From Nocardioides currus (GTDB lineage Bacteria > Actinomycetota > Actinomycetes > Propionibacteriales > Nocardioidaceae): a stretch of DNA of 64,000 nucleotides. The stretch lies in assembly GCF_003057875.1 (NCBI RefSeq), contig NZ_PYXZ01000001.1, positions 682,001 to 746,000 of the forward strand, written 5' to 3'. Below, piece by piece: positions 7,801 through 15,184 of this stretch (within the stretch, counting starts at the first letter, position 1; every line of letters begins with the position of its first letter). The translations under genes were made by a program, and so were the position numbers. The notes beneath the pieces were generated by a model. The model ran no database searches and was not told the DNA's origin. It saw nothing but the letters and a program-made list of their open reading frames with translations.

Positions 7801-10619
7801 GTCGTGAGGTCACCGACCGACAGCGCGGTGGTGGCGTCGCCGAGACCGGCCGCCGAGCGCCCGTCGCGGGCGTAGCGCAGCGAGATGCGGTACTCCCGGC
7901 CCGGGTCGAGGCCCTTGAGGACCCGCTCGATGTTGCCGGCGTTGCCGAGACCGAGGTGGTAGCCCTGCAGCCCCATCCCGCCCTGGCCGGCGGCGTTGGC
8001 GCGCACGAGCTGCACACCGCTGTCCACGGTCCACGGCGACATCCGTCCGTTGCCGGCCGCCACGTCGACGATCGGCGTGGGGTTGCCGCCGCGCCAGTCG
8101 GCGGGCAGGCGGGGGTACTCGAACTGGTCCACGACCTGCGGGGTCCGCGAGTCCATCGCGACCTCGGGGTCGATGTCGAGGATCTTCGCGACCGAGGGCG
8201 TGCCGTCCGCGTCGAAGGCGAACAGCATGTAGGCGCCGGGGGGCGCGTACGTGCCGTCCTGCGGCGAGGTGACCGTCAGCGTGCCGCCGGCCTGCGTGAA
8301 CTCGAGGTCCTGGAAGTTCTGGTCGTTGTTGAAGCCGTGGGTGACCGAGCCGTTGCGGACCAGCGTGACCCGCGAGATGTCACCGCTGGCCGCGACGGAG
8401 AACGTGCCGTCGTAGCCGATCTTCTTCGGGGCGCTGGTGATGACCGGCCGGACCGCCGGCTGGTTGCCGTCGAAGAGGTAGGACGGCGAGTAGTACTCGA
8501 CGTCGGTGTAGTTCCACGGGCCGGGGGCGCCGCCACCGCCCATCATCACGCGACCGTCGGGCAGGAGCAGGGCCGTGGAGTGGTAGAGGCGACCGTGCTC
8601 GTAGGGGACCGCCACCTCGGTCCAGGCACCCGAGTCGGGGTTCCAGATCTCGGCGTTGGTGACGTAGCCGCGCGAGCCGTTGTTCTCGCGTCCGCCACCG
8701 GTGACCAGGACGTCGCCGTCGGGCAGGATCGTCGAGGTCGCCCAGTGGCGCTTGTACTTCATCGGCTGGGTCGCGGTGACGACCGGGTTGGCCGTGCCAC
8801 CCGTGATGTCGACCGTGAAGCCGGCGTTGGCGCCGTCCGGGCCGCCGCCGTTGCCCCACCAGCCGCCGCCGACCTGCAGGATCTTGCCGGGGCGGTACAT
8901 CGCGGCCGTGGACGTCGCGCCGACCGGGTTGCCGAGCGAGCCCTGGTTGGCGATCGCGGTCGGCAGCGTGCCGCGCGAGGTGATCGCGCCGGTGCCGCCG
9001 TTGCCGGCCGGGTCGAGCTCGAACATCTGGGTGCCGGTGATGTTGAAGAGGGTTCCGCTGCCCGGCGCCACGAAGGCGCGGGGGTACCACCAGCGGTTCT
9101 CGTCCGGGCCGTTGCCGTTGCCGCCGTCGCCGTACGCCAGGGCGCTGGTCGCGCCCTCGAGCTTCTTCCAGCCCGAGCCCGCGTCCGGGGTGTAGATCTC
9201 CGGGGTCAGGACGCCCTGGCCGCCGGGGCCGCCGCTGAGGCTGCCGCCCTGGACGACGATGTCGCCGTTGGGCATCGTCGTGCCGGTCGGGTACCACCGC
9301 GGGTAGTTCATGGGCGCCTCGTTCTGGAGGCCGTTGTTCGTGGTGTAGCTCGTGACGCCGATCGCGGCGTCGTTGGGCGCGTTGCCGCCGAGACCGTCGT
9401 CACCGCCGACGGTCATCGTGGAGTGGGCGTGCGGGTTCTGCACCTGCATCGAGCAGAACAGGTCGGTGTAGGTCGTGTTGGGGATGATCCCGTCGCGCAG
9501 GTTGGTCAGGTTGCGCACCTCGTCGGGGTCCCAGATGTCGACCTCCATCTGGCCGCCCTGGGTGATGGAGCTGTTGCCGGTCCAGTCGTACGGCGTGGTG
9601 TCGGTGCCCCAGCCGCCGACGCTGCCGAAGGACTGGACGGTGCCGTCGGAGGTCAGCGCCATGTTGATCGGCATCAGCGGCCACGGGGTGACGCCGCTCC
9701 AGGCGCCGGCGTCCTCCTTGACGGGCGGCGAGCAGTCGGCGTCCATCAGCCCGGAGGTGTAGGCGATGCCGTTCTTGAGCTGCGTGCGCATGACGCCCTC
9801 GGAGTAGGCGGTGCCCTCGTGGCCCATCCCGGTGTACCAGGAGCGGCCGGAGTCGATCGTCTGGCACCAGGTGATCGGGTGCGAGGTGCCCTGACGGCCG
9901 CCGGTCATGTCGGTGACGTACGACGACTCGTCGGCCTCGAGCAGGGTGTGCACGTTGGGCGCGGGGTTGACGACCCAGTCGTACCACTCGTCTCCGCGGG
10001 TGAAGCTGGCCGGCAGGCCGGCCGTCAGCGGGCTGCCGGCGTCCTTGACGACCACGCGGCCCTGGCGGATCGCCGGGTTCTCCGGGTGGCCCTCGGACAC
10101 GGCTCCGACGAGGCGGGCGTAGAACGGGTTGACGTCGTGCTCGCTCTCGCCCACCGACCAGCCGGCGTAGTGCATGCCGAGGTAGCCGCCGCCGCCGCGG
10201 ACGTAGGCCTCGAGAGCGGCGCGCTGGTCGGCGTTGAAGAGCACGCCGCCGGTCTGCGCGAAGACGAGGGTGTCGACCGTGGCCAGGTTGGCGGTGGTGA
10301 ACGCGCTCGCCTGGTCGGTCTCCTGGATCTCGACCGTCTCGCCGTACTCCGTGCCGAGGCTCTGGACCAGCTCCTTGACGGCGACCCGGGCCTGCGCCTG
10401 CGAGGCGTGGAAGTTCTCCTTGTAGAACAGCAGCACGCGGAGCTTGCCGTCGTCGACCGCCGACACCGGGGCCGGCGCGTTGGCCGCCAGGACGGCGGCC
10501 GAGCTGGCCGCGAGCGGCAGCCCGACCAGCAGTGCGACGACGAGCGCGAGCAGCGTGGCCGCCGAGCGACGGAGTCGTACGGCGGGGTGCGTGCGGACTG
10601 GCCTGCGGGACACGTTCAT
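4812..10619 (-). CDS. Giant secreted protein: ThuA-like domain + galactose/glyoxal-oxidase-type copper radical oxidase + LamG, Ig and cadherin-like repeats
   Basis: The protein has 1935 residues. The order is: a signal peptide (1 to about 46); a ThuA-like domain (about 58-298, with HYAGW, DEWYDW and TGMGHEGT); a Kelch-type propeller with a galactose-oxidase early-set domain (about 305-820); and a jelly-roll-like module (about 830-990). Then come LamG-like domain 1 (about 998-1220), an Ig-like domain, LamG-like domain 2 (about 1325-1550), two cadherin/Big_9-type repeats with ANDTDAD, and two terminal Ig-like-3 domains. Residues matching the copper-radical active site are present: Cys389 (FCS), Tyr443 (RWYP), Tyr679-His680 (RLYHS) and His761 (THGF). 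I therefore predict an extracellular alcohol or aldehyde oxidase that makes H2O2 and binds polysaccharide. The start has AAGGTGAG upstream. It follows kdgK on the same strand but has its own 253-base leader with two IclR-type motifs. Confidence 0.85.
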   Translation of the reverse strand: MNVSRRPVRTHPAVRLRRSAATLLALVVALLVGLPLAASSAAVLAANAPAPVSAVDDGKLRVLLFYKENFHASQAQARVAVKELVQSLGTEYGETVEIQETDQASAFTTANLATVDTLVFAQTGGVLFNADQRAALEAYVRGGGGYLGMHYAGWSVGESEHDVNPFYARLVGAVSEGHPENPAIRQGRVVVKDAGSPLTAGLPASFTRGDEWYDWVVNPAPNVHTLLEADESSYVTDMTGGRQGTSHPITWCQTIDSGRSWYTGMGHEGTAYSEGVMRTQLKNGIAYTSGLMDADCSPPVKEDAGAWSGVTPWPLMPINMALTSDGTVQSFGSVGGWGTDTTPYDWTGNSSITQGGQMEVDIWDPDEVRNLTNLRDGIIPNTTYTDLFCSMQVQNPHAHSTMTVGGDDGLGGNAPNDAAIGVTSYTTNNGLQNEAPMNYPRWYPTGTTMPNGDIVVQGGSLSGGPGGQGVLTPEIYTPDAGSGWKKLEGATSALAYGDGGNGNGPDENRWWYPRAFVAPGSGTLFNITGTQMFELDPAGNGGTGAITSRGTLPTAIANQGSLGNPVGATSTAAMYRPGKILQVGGGWWGNGGGPDGANAGFTVDITGGTANPVVTATQPMKYKRHWATSTILPDGDVLVTGGGRENNGSRGYVTNAEIWNPDSGAWTEVAVPYEHGRLYHSTALLLPDGRVMMGGGGAPGPWNYTDVEYYSPSYLFDGNQPAVRPVITSAPKKIGYDGTFSVAASGDISRVTLVRNGSVTHGFNNDQNFQDLEFTQAGGTLTVTSPQDGTYAPPGAYMLFAFDADGTPSVAKILDIDPEVAMDSRTPQVVDQFEYPRLPADWRGGNPTPIVDVAAGNGRMSPWTVDSGVQLVRANAAGQGGMGLQGYHLGLGNAGNIERVLKGLDPGREYRISLRYARDGRSAAGLGDATTALSVGDLTTTLTRTTAQSSQNAFGTYVGSFTAGARQQALRLRAPGSGAGMMIDDLVVVGADPGASDVPVRYEFEEGSGTTAANTGQSGAVGAATLTGTTGWSANGVFGKALALPGGSNANAVDLPDNLLQGATDFTTSFWVRPDTKGNWINLFHIGDGLGGGDDASFFQIQMQTQAAGNTGLAATFKAKGAPLQERVYATPTRDVTENRWNHVVFTRTGTTGTLYLDGEQVAQETDLTIDMTEVGPTANNWLGRNGFPDPAFDGLMDDVRVYTSALSGADVEAMYDEGAALRTTTTVSVTPASPSPFGAPLTVSAVIAGETDAPAQGSAQLWVDGSSVGSAVTVADEAASFPALTLAPGAHEIEVRFVAADGFRDSAATVTHTVERPPPGEGVPVRYSFDENSGTTAANSGNDPSVGAATLEGSTSWTPGRFGSGVNLPGGAAGTNNQVRLPNNIADGMDEEFSVSVWARPDALPNWVPLVQIGSSTDTFFLLQSSTQAAGATGFAATFKAPGNANQERLTLGAGNDLPLNQWTHVVFTMSGSTGKLYFDGELVGTRNDFTLGIGDVGVGGTTTANFIGGTSWPDPRFDGAVDEFQMYGYELSASQVGELFQGPPVNAAPAGVADSFTTAEDQVLTVAAPGVLANDTDADEDPLTATGATQPGNGSVTVAADGSFVYTPDTGFTGADTFTYRASDGTASSAATTVTITVTEGPPPPANVAPVGVPDAYSTVQGAALTIAAPGVLANDTDADGGTLTATNATQPINGTVTLAANGSFTYKPEAGFAGKDVFTYRADDGEDASAPTSVTITVKAAETQPDQPATTAIAGAAAAFTYGKAGSVSVTVTPAGATGRVEVVQGGTVLAGGPVAAGRATLALPAKGLLPGTHELTLRYAGDAGHAATSSTVQVVVEKVEPTLRAKAPAKVGVGKRAKVVVRLSAPDGVPVTGTVTAKVKGKTLTGTLSGGRVVFRLPKAMKPGRLKVALSYAGSALATAVTDKVVVKVRR

Positions 10620-10728
10620 GGGCTCACCTTGGGTCGGGCTGGCATGAGGACGAGGGCACGGCGAGGTCGGAGCGCTCTCGGGGGTGGAGTGAACGTATGA
10701 CCGGCGTCACACCACAGTCAAGAACTCT

Positions 10729-10744
10729 GTCCAGATTTGTGAAC
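10729..10744. promoter_or_regulatory. IclR-type operator candidate 1 (upstream of the giant oxidase gene)
   Basis: GTCCAGATTTGTGAAC matches 13 of 16 bases of the palindrome GTCCATATATGTGGAC found beside the iclR gene at 20669. It lies 110-125 bases upstream of the oxidase start, in the kdgK-oxidase gap. Confidence 0.5.
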
Positions 10745-10758
10745 ACTTCTTGCCAAAC

Positions 10759-10774
10759 GTCCACATATGCGAAT
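10759..10774. promoter_or_regulatory. IclR-type operator candidate 2 (upstream of the giant oxidase gene)
   Basis: GTCCACATATGCGAAT shares the strong left half GTCCAnATnTG with the other sites. It is centred 30 bases (about three helical turns) from candidate 1, so two dimers could bind the same DNA face. Confidence 0.45.
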
Positions 10775-10872
10775 CGCCCACGAAATGCCGAGCACGCACC
10801 GGCCCGCCGCCGGGAGCGCAGAAGGGCTCGGCAGGGATCGGTGCGTGTCGGGTCGTCAGGGGTGCGGGTGCG

Positions 10873-11970
10873 TCAGCGACGTACGCGCGCGCTGCCACCT
10901 CCGGCCAGCGCTCGCACCTCCGTCGCCGTCGCCATCGAGGTGTCGCCGGGCGTGGTCATGGCGAGGGCGCCGTGGGCGGCGCCGAGCTCGAGGCAGGTCT
11001 GGAGGTCCTCCCCCTCGAGCAGGCCGTAGACGAGGCCCGAGGCGAAGCCGTCACCACCGCCGACCCGGTCGAAGATGCCGAGGTGGTCGCGCGGGGTGGA
11101 CGAGAGCACGCCCGTCCCGGGCGACCAGGCGATCGCCTGCCAGTCGTTGTCGCTGGCGGTGTGGACCGTGCGCAGGGTGGTGGCGATGACCTTGAACCAG
11201 GGCATCTTCTCCGCAACGGTGCCGACCATGGCCTCGAAGCTGTCCATGGGGAGGGAGCTGAGGTGCTCGTCGACGTGGGCGACCTCGAAGCCGAGCGCGG
11301 CCGTGAAGTCCTCCTCGTTGCCGATCATCACGTCCACGTGGCCCGCCAGGCGCGTGTTGACGTCACGCGCACGCTCGGTGCCGCCGATCCCGGCCCACAG
11401 GCTGGGGCGGTAGTTGAGGTCGAACGAGACGACCGTGCCGTGCTTCTGCGCGGCCGCCATGGCCTCCTCGGCGACGGCCGCGGCCTGCTCGGAGAGCGCG
11501 GCGTAGATGCCGCCCGTGTGCAGCCAGCGGACGCCACGGCGGCCGAAGAGGTCGTCCCAGTCGACGTTGCCGGGCGCCAGGTGCGCGATGGCCGTGTTGG
11601 CGCGGTCGGAGACGCCGACGGCCCCGCGGACGCCGTACCCGCGCTCGGTGAAGTTGAGGCCGTTGCGGACGGTGCGTCCGATGCCGTCGTACGTCTCCCA
11701 CCGGATCAGCGAGGTGTCGACGCCGCCCTGCATGACCAGGTTCTCGACGAGGTGGCCGATCTCGTTGTCGGCCAGCGCGGTGACGACGCTCGCGCGTTTG
11801 CCGAACACCTTGCGCATGCCGCGGGCGACGTTGTACTCCCCGCCGCCCTCCCACGCCTCGAAGCGGCGGGCGGTGCGGATGCGGCCCTCGCCGGGGTCGA
11901 GGCGCAGCATGACCTCGCCCAGCGCGACGATGTCGAACTCGCACTCGGCGGCCGGTCTGGTCTCGATCAT
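10873..11970 (-). CDS. kdgK: 2-keto-3-deoxygluconate kinase (PfkB family)
   Basis: The 365-residue sugar kinase carries the PfkB C-terminal signature DRVGGGDGFASG, with the catalytic Asp, near residue 300. An N-terminal substrate segment, GEVMLRLDPGEGRI, and EGGGEYNVA also fit. Its place after eda, in an operon with kduI and kduD, points to ATP-dependent phosphorylation of 2-keto-3-deoxygluconate to KDPG. The ATG overlaps the stop of eda (ATGA). The protein is last in the operon. The two neighbouring activities would give pyruvate and glyceraldehyde 3-phosphate. Confidence 0.88.
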   Translation of the reverse strand: MIETRPAAECEFDIVALGEVMLRLDPGEGRIRTARRFEAWEGGGEYNVARGMRKVFGKRASVVTALADNEIGHLVENLVMQGGVDTSLIRWETYDGIGRTVRNGLNFTERGYGVRGAVGVSDRANTAIAHLAPGNVDWDDLFGRRGVRWLHTGGIYAALSEQAAAVAEEAMAAAQKHGTVVSFDLNYRPSLWAGIGGTERARDVNTRLAGHVDVMIGNEEDFTAALGFEVAHVDEHLSSLPMDSFEAMVGTVAEKMPWFKVIATTLRTVHTASDNDWQAIAWSPGTGVLSSTPRDHLGIFDRVGGGDGFASGLVYGLLEGEDLQTCLELGAAHGALAMTTPGDTSMATATEVRALAGGGSARVRR

Positions 11971-12608
11971 GCGGGGGCTCCTTGCAGTGCGTCGTAGAGG
12001 GCGGTGGAGGCGGAGCAGCGGGCCGCGACCTCGTCCCAGCGGTCGGCCGCGAGCAGGTCGCCGGCGACCATCCAGCTGCCGCCGACTGCGGCGACGGACG
12101 GGTGGGCGAGGTAGGCCGGTGCGCTGTCGAGCGTGATGCCGCCGGTGGGCATGAAGCGCACCTGCGGGAACGCCGCGGCGAGTGCCTTGATCGTGGCCAG
12201 TCCGCCGTTGGCCTCCGCCGGGAAGAACTTGACGGTGTCGAGGCCGAGGTCGAGGGCCGCCATGATCTCGCTGGGCGTGCTGATCCCCGGGACGACCGGC
12301 ACGCCCGCCTCCTGGCAGCGGCGGACGACCGCTGCGCTGAGGCCCGGCGAGACCACGAACTTCGCGCCCGCCTCGATCGCCTCGTCGACCTGGCGGTCGG
12401 TGAGGACGGTGCCGGCTCCGACGACGAGGTCGTCGCGCTCGGCGAGGCGGCGCAGCACGGCGGCCGCCCCGGGCGTGCGGAAGGTCGCCTCGGCGACGGG
12501 CAGGCCGCCCTGCACGAGGGCCGCGCCGAGGGCGTCGGCCTTGGCCGGGTCGTCCAGGACGACCACCGGCACGATCCGGTGGCCACCCAGGACGTCAGTC
12601 GCGTTCAC
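11967..12608 (-). CDS. eda: KDPG aldolase (2-dehydro-3-deoxy-phosphogluconate aldolase)
   Basis: The 213-residue class I aldolase has the Schiff-base Lys in TVKFFPAE, the catalytic Glu/Arg segment AEATFRT, the VGAGTVLT stretch and a phosphate-binding FMPTGGI. These are typical of bacterial KDPG/KHG aldolases. I choose the GTG at 12608 because it leaves an AAGGAAGG ribosome site about 12 bases upstream and gives normal family length. It cleaves KDPG to pyruvate and glyceraldehyde 3-phosphate, directly downstream of the KdgK reaction encoded by the overlapping next gene. Confidence 0.9.
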   Translation of the reverse strand: MNATDVLGGHRIVPVVVLDDPAKADALGAALVQGGLPVAEATFRTPGAAAVLRRLAERDDLVVGAGTVLTDRQVDEAIEAGAKFVVSPGLSAAVVRRCQEAGVPVVPGISTPSEIMAALDLGLDTVKFFPAEANGGLATIKALAAAFPQVRFMPTGGITLDSAPAYLAHPSVAAVGGSWMVAGDLLAADRWDEVAARCSASTALYDALQGAPA

Positions 12609-12640
12609 GGTGGGAGTCGACCTTCCTTGGTCGGGGAGGC

Positions 12641-14131
12641 TCAACGGAGCTCGGCGATGACGGTCTTGAGCTCGGTGTAGTCGTCGAGGCCGAACGAGCC
12701 GAGCTCGCGACCCCAGCCCGACTGCTTGAAGCCGCCGCGCGGGAGCGTGACGTCGTCGGCGTGCCACGTGTTGAGCCAGACCGTGCCGGCGCGCAGCTTG
12801 GATCCGACACGGTGGGCGGTGCCGAGGTCCTTGGACCAGACGCCGGCGGCGAGGCCGTAGACGGTGTTGTTGGCGGCGGCGACGACCTCGTCCTCGGTGT
12901 CGAACGGGATGGCGGTGATGACCGGGCCGAAGATCTCGTCGGTCTGCACGGCCATGTCCTCGGTGACGTCGGTGATGAGCGTCGGGGAGAAGAAGTAGCC
13001 GCGGTCGGCGGCCGCGTCCGGGCTCCCGGCCACGAGGGTCGCACCGTCCTCCACCGCGCCCCGGACGTAGCCCATGACCTTCTCGTGCTGTTCCTGGGAG
13101 ACCAGCGGGCCCATGGTGGTGTCGGCGTCGAAGCCGTTGCCGACCTTGATCGCCTTCGCGGCGGCGGCGACGCCCTCGATGACCTGGTCGTAGACGCCGC
13201 GCTGGACGTAGAGGCGCGAGCCGTTGACGCAGCACTGGCCCTCGTTGAAGTAGCCGGCGAGGGCCGCGCCCGCGATGGCCGCCTCGAGGTCGGCGTCGTC
13301 GAAGATGATGTTGGGAGCCTTGCCGCCGAGCTCGAGCGAGACCTTCTTGAGGTTCTTCGAGGCGCCGGCCGCGATCTTCTTGCCGACCTCGGTGGAGCCG
13401 GTGAAGGCGACCTTGTCGACGTCGGCGTGGTCGACGAGGGCCGCACCCGCGTCGCCGAAGCCGGGCAGCACGTTGACGACACCGGCGGGCACGCCGGCCT
13501 CGAGCAGCAGCTGGCCGAGGTAGAGGGCGGTGAGCGGGGTCTGCTCGGCGGGCTTGAGGACGACCGTGTTGCCGGCGGTGATCGAGGGGATCACCTTGAA
13601 GGCGGCCATCGTCAGCGGGAAGTTCCAGGGCACGATGCCGGCGACGACGCCGATCGCCTCGCGGCGGGTGTAGGCGTGGAACTCACGACCCGGCACCGAC
13701 ATCGGGATGGTGGTGCCCTCCATCTTGGTGGCCCAGCCGGCGAAGTAGCGGAACAGCTCGGCGGCCACCCCGGCGTCGCCGCGGGCGGACGCCAGGCTCT
13801 TGCCGTTGTCGAGCGACTCGAGCTGCGCGAACTCCTCGATGCGCTCGTCGATCATGTCGCCGATGCGCCACAGCAGGTGCGAGCGGTCGCGGGGGGTCAT
13901 CCTGGACCACGGCGAGCCGGACTCGAAGGCGTTGCGGGCGGCCACGACGGCCCGGTCGGCGTCGACGGCCGAGGCCTGGGCGACCTTGACCAGGACCTCC
14001 TCGGTGGCGGGGTCGATGGTGTCGAACGTCTGGCCGTCCTTGGCGTCGACCCACTCGCCGTCGATCAGGAGCTGGCGGGGCGAGGAGAGGAACGAGGAGA
14101 CGGCGGGCAGGAGCTGGGAGTTCTCGGACAT
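12641..14131 (-). CDS. NAD(P)-dependent aldehyde dehydrogenase
   Basis: The 496-residue enzyme has the ALDH superfamily motifs PWNFPLTMA, FTGSTEVGKK, the general-base Glu in LELGGKAPN and the nucleophilic Cys in EGQCCVNGSR. Its length is standard. Within a uronate operon it could oxidise a sugar aldehyde, but the sequence does not reveal which one, and betaine-aldehyde-like ALDHs look similar. The start at 14131 is the ATG of MSENSQLL. It lies between an ABC permease gene and eda on the same strand. Confidence 0.85.
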   Translation of the reverse strand: MSENSQLLPAVSSFLSSPRQLLIDGEWVDAKDGQTFDTIDPATEEVLVKVAQASAVDADRAVVAARNAFESGSPWSRMTPRDRSHLLWRIGDMIDERIEEFAQLESLDNGKSLASARGDAGVAAELFRYFAGWATKMEGTTIPMSVPGREFHAYTRREAIGVVAGIVPWNFPLTMAAFKVIPSITAGNTVVLKPAEQTPLTALYLGQLLLEAGVPAGVVNVLPGFGDAGAALVDHADVDKVAFTGSTEVGKKIAAGASKNLKKVSLELGGKAPNIIFDDADLEAAIAGAALAGYFNEGQCCVNGSRLYVQRGVYDQVIEGVAAAAKAIKVGNGFDADTTMGPLVSQEQHEKVMGYVRGAVEDGATLVAGSPDAAADRGYFFSPTLITDVTEDMAVQTDEIFGPVITAIPFDTEDEVVAAANNTVYGLAAGVWSKDLGTAHRVGSKLRAGTVWLNTWHADDVTLPRGGFKQSGWGRELGSFGLDDYTELKTVIAELR

Positions 14132-14187
14132 GAGAGGCCTTCCGGGTGCGGTGTGTCTGGTGAGGGGGTGCGTGGGATCGGTGCTCG

Positions 14188-15183
14188 CTACTTGATGATC
14201 AGCACCTTCGAGCGGTCGAGGGTCAGGGCGACGGCGGCGACGATGATCGCGCCGTACAGGATCTGCTCCCACGCCGACGGGACGCCGACGATCGGCAGGC
14301 CGACGCGCAGCAGGGTGATGACGAGCGCACCGACGAGCGAACGCCAGATGCTGCCGTGGCCGCCGGTGATGGCCGTGCCGCCGACGACGATCGCGGCGAC
14401 CGCCGGGAGCAGCAGGTTGTCGGCCATCGTCGGGCTGCCGCTGAAGTTGCGGGAGACGAGCATGACGGCCGCCAGCCCGGCGCAGGCGCCGGAGACGGTG
14501 AAGGCCGCGACCTTGACCCGGTCGACCGGCGTGCCGGCCAGGCGGGCCGCCGACTCGGAGAAGCCGGTCGCAGTGATCCAGCTCTGGACCGGGGTGAGCC
14601 TCAGGACCAGCGCGATCGCGGCCACCACGAGCACGGCCACGAAGAAGGCCATCGGCACGACCCCGCCGACGTAGAGCGTGAGCCACTTGGTGGCGTCCCG
14701 GTCGACGACGCGGATCGGGCCGGCGTCGGAGATCACCAGGGCGACCGAGGAGAAGATGCTCAGCCCGCCCAGCGTGACGATGAACGACGGGATGCGGAGC
14801 AGCACGTGGGCCAGGCCCTGCACCGCGCCGATGGCGCCGGCCGCGACGACGACGGCCAGGGCGGTGAGTCCGCCGAGGTCGGGCAGCCACATCGCGAAGA
14901 ACACCGTCGAGAGCGAGCACAGCGCGGCGATCGACAGGTCGATGCCGCCGCACAGGACGACCAGGGTCGCTCCTGCAGCCAGCACGACCAGCGGCGCCGA
15001 GGTGCGGACGGCGGCGGTGAGGCTGCGCTGGGTCAGGAAGTCGGGGTCGGCGATCGTCAGCGCGGCGAGCAGGGCGACGAGCGCGATCAGTGGCATGAAG
15101 GACGTCAGCCGCTGGCCCACGGTCGGACCGCCGCTGACGACCGCGGGGTCGGCGGCCGGGGTGGCGAGGACGGGGGTGGACAT
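14188..15183 (-). CDS. Sugar ABC transporter permease (RbsC/BPD_transp_2 family), second subunit
   Basis: The 331-residue polytopic protein has about nine to ten membrane segments and the family loop GGIDLSIAALCSL. It also has PSFIVTLGG and a late GGTAITGGHGSIW, typical of ribose/autoinducer-type permeases. Its ATG lies one base beyond the stop of the ATPase gene. A second, different permease is encoded upstream, so the channel is probably a heterodimer. It forms the importer with the adjacent ATPase and binding protein. Confidence 0.87.
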   Translation of the reverse strand: MSTPVLATPAADPAVVSGGPTVGQRLTSFMPLIALVALLAALTIADPDFLTQRSLTAAVRTSAPLVVLAAGATLVVLCGGIDLSIAALCSLSTVFFAMWLPDLGGLTALAVVVAAGAIGAVQGLAHVLLRIPSFIVTLGGLSIFSSVALVISDAGPIRVVDRDATKWLTLYVGGVVPMAFFVAVLVVAAIALVLRLTPVQSWITATGFSESAARLAGTPVDRVKVAAFTVSGACAGLAAVMLVSRNFSGSPTMADNLLLPAVAAIVVGGTAITGGHGSIWRSLVGALVITLLRVGLPIVGVPSAWEQILYGAIIVAAVALTLDRSKVLIIK

Positions 15184-15184
15184 C

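Noticed and set aside
5133..10700. A 5.5-kb open frame on the plus strand opposite the giant oxidase gene
   Set aside because: It is a by-product of the codon bias of the minus-strand gene. Its translation is low-complexity Arg/Gly/Val/Asp without domains, whereas the opposite strand shows clear domains and a catalytic site.
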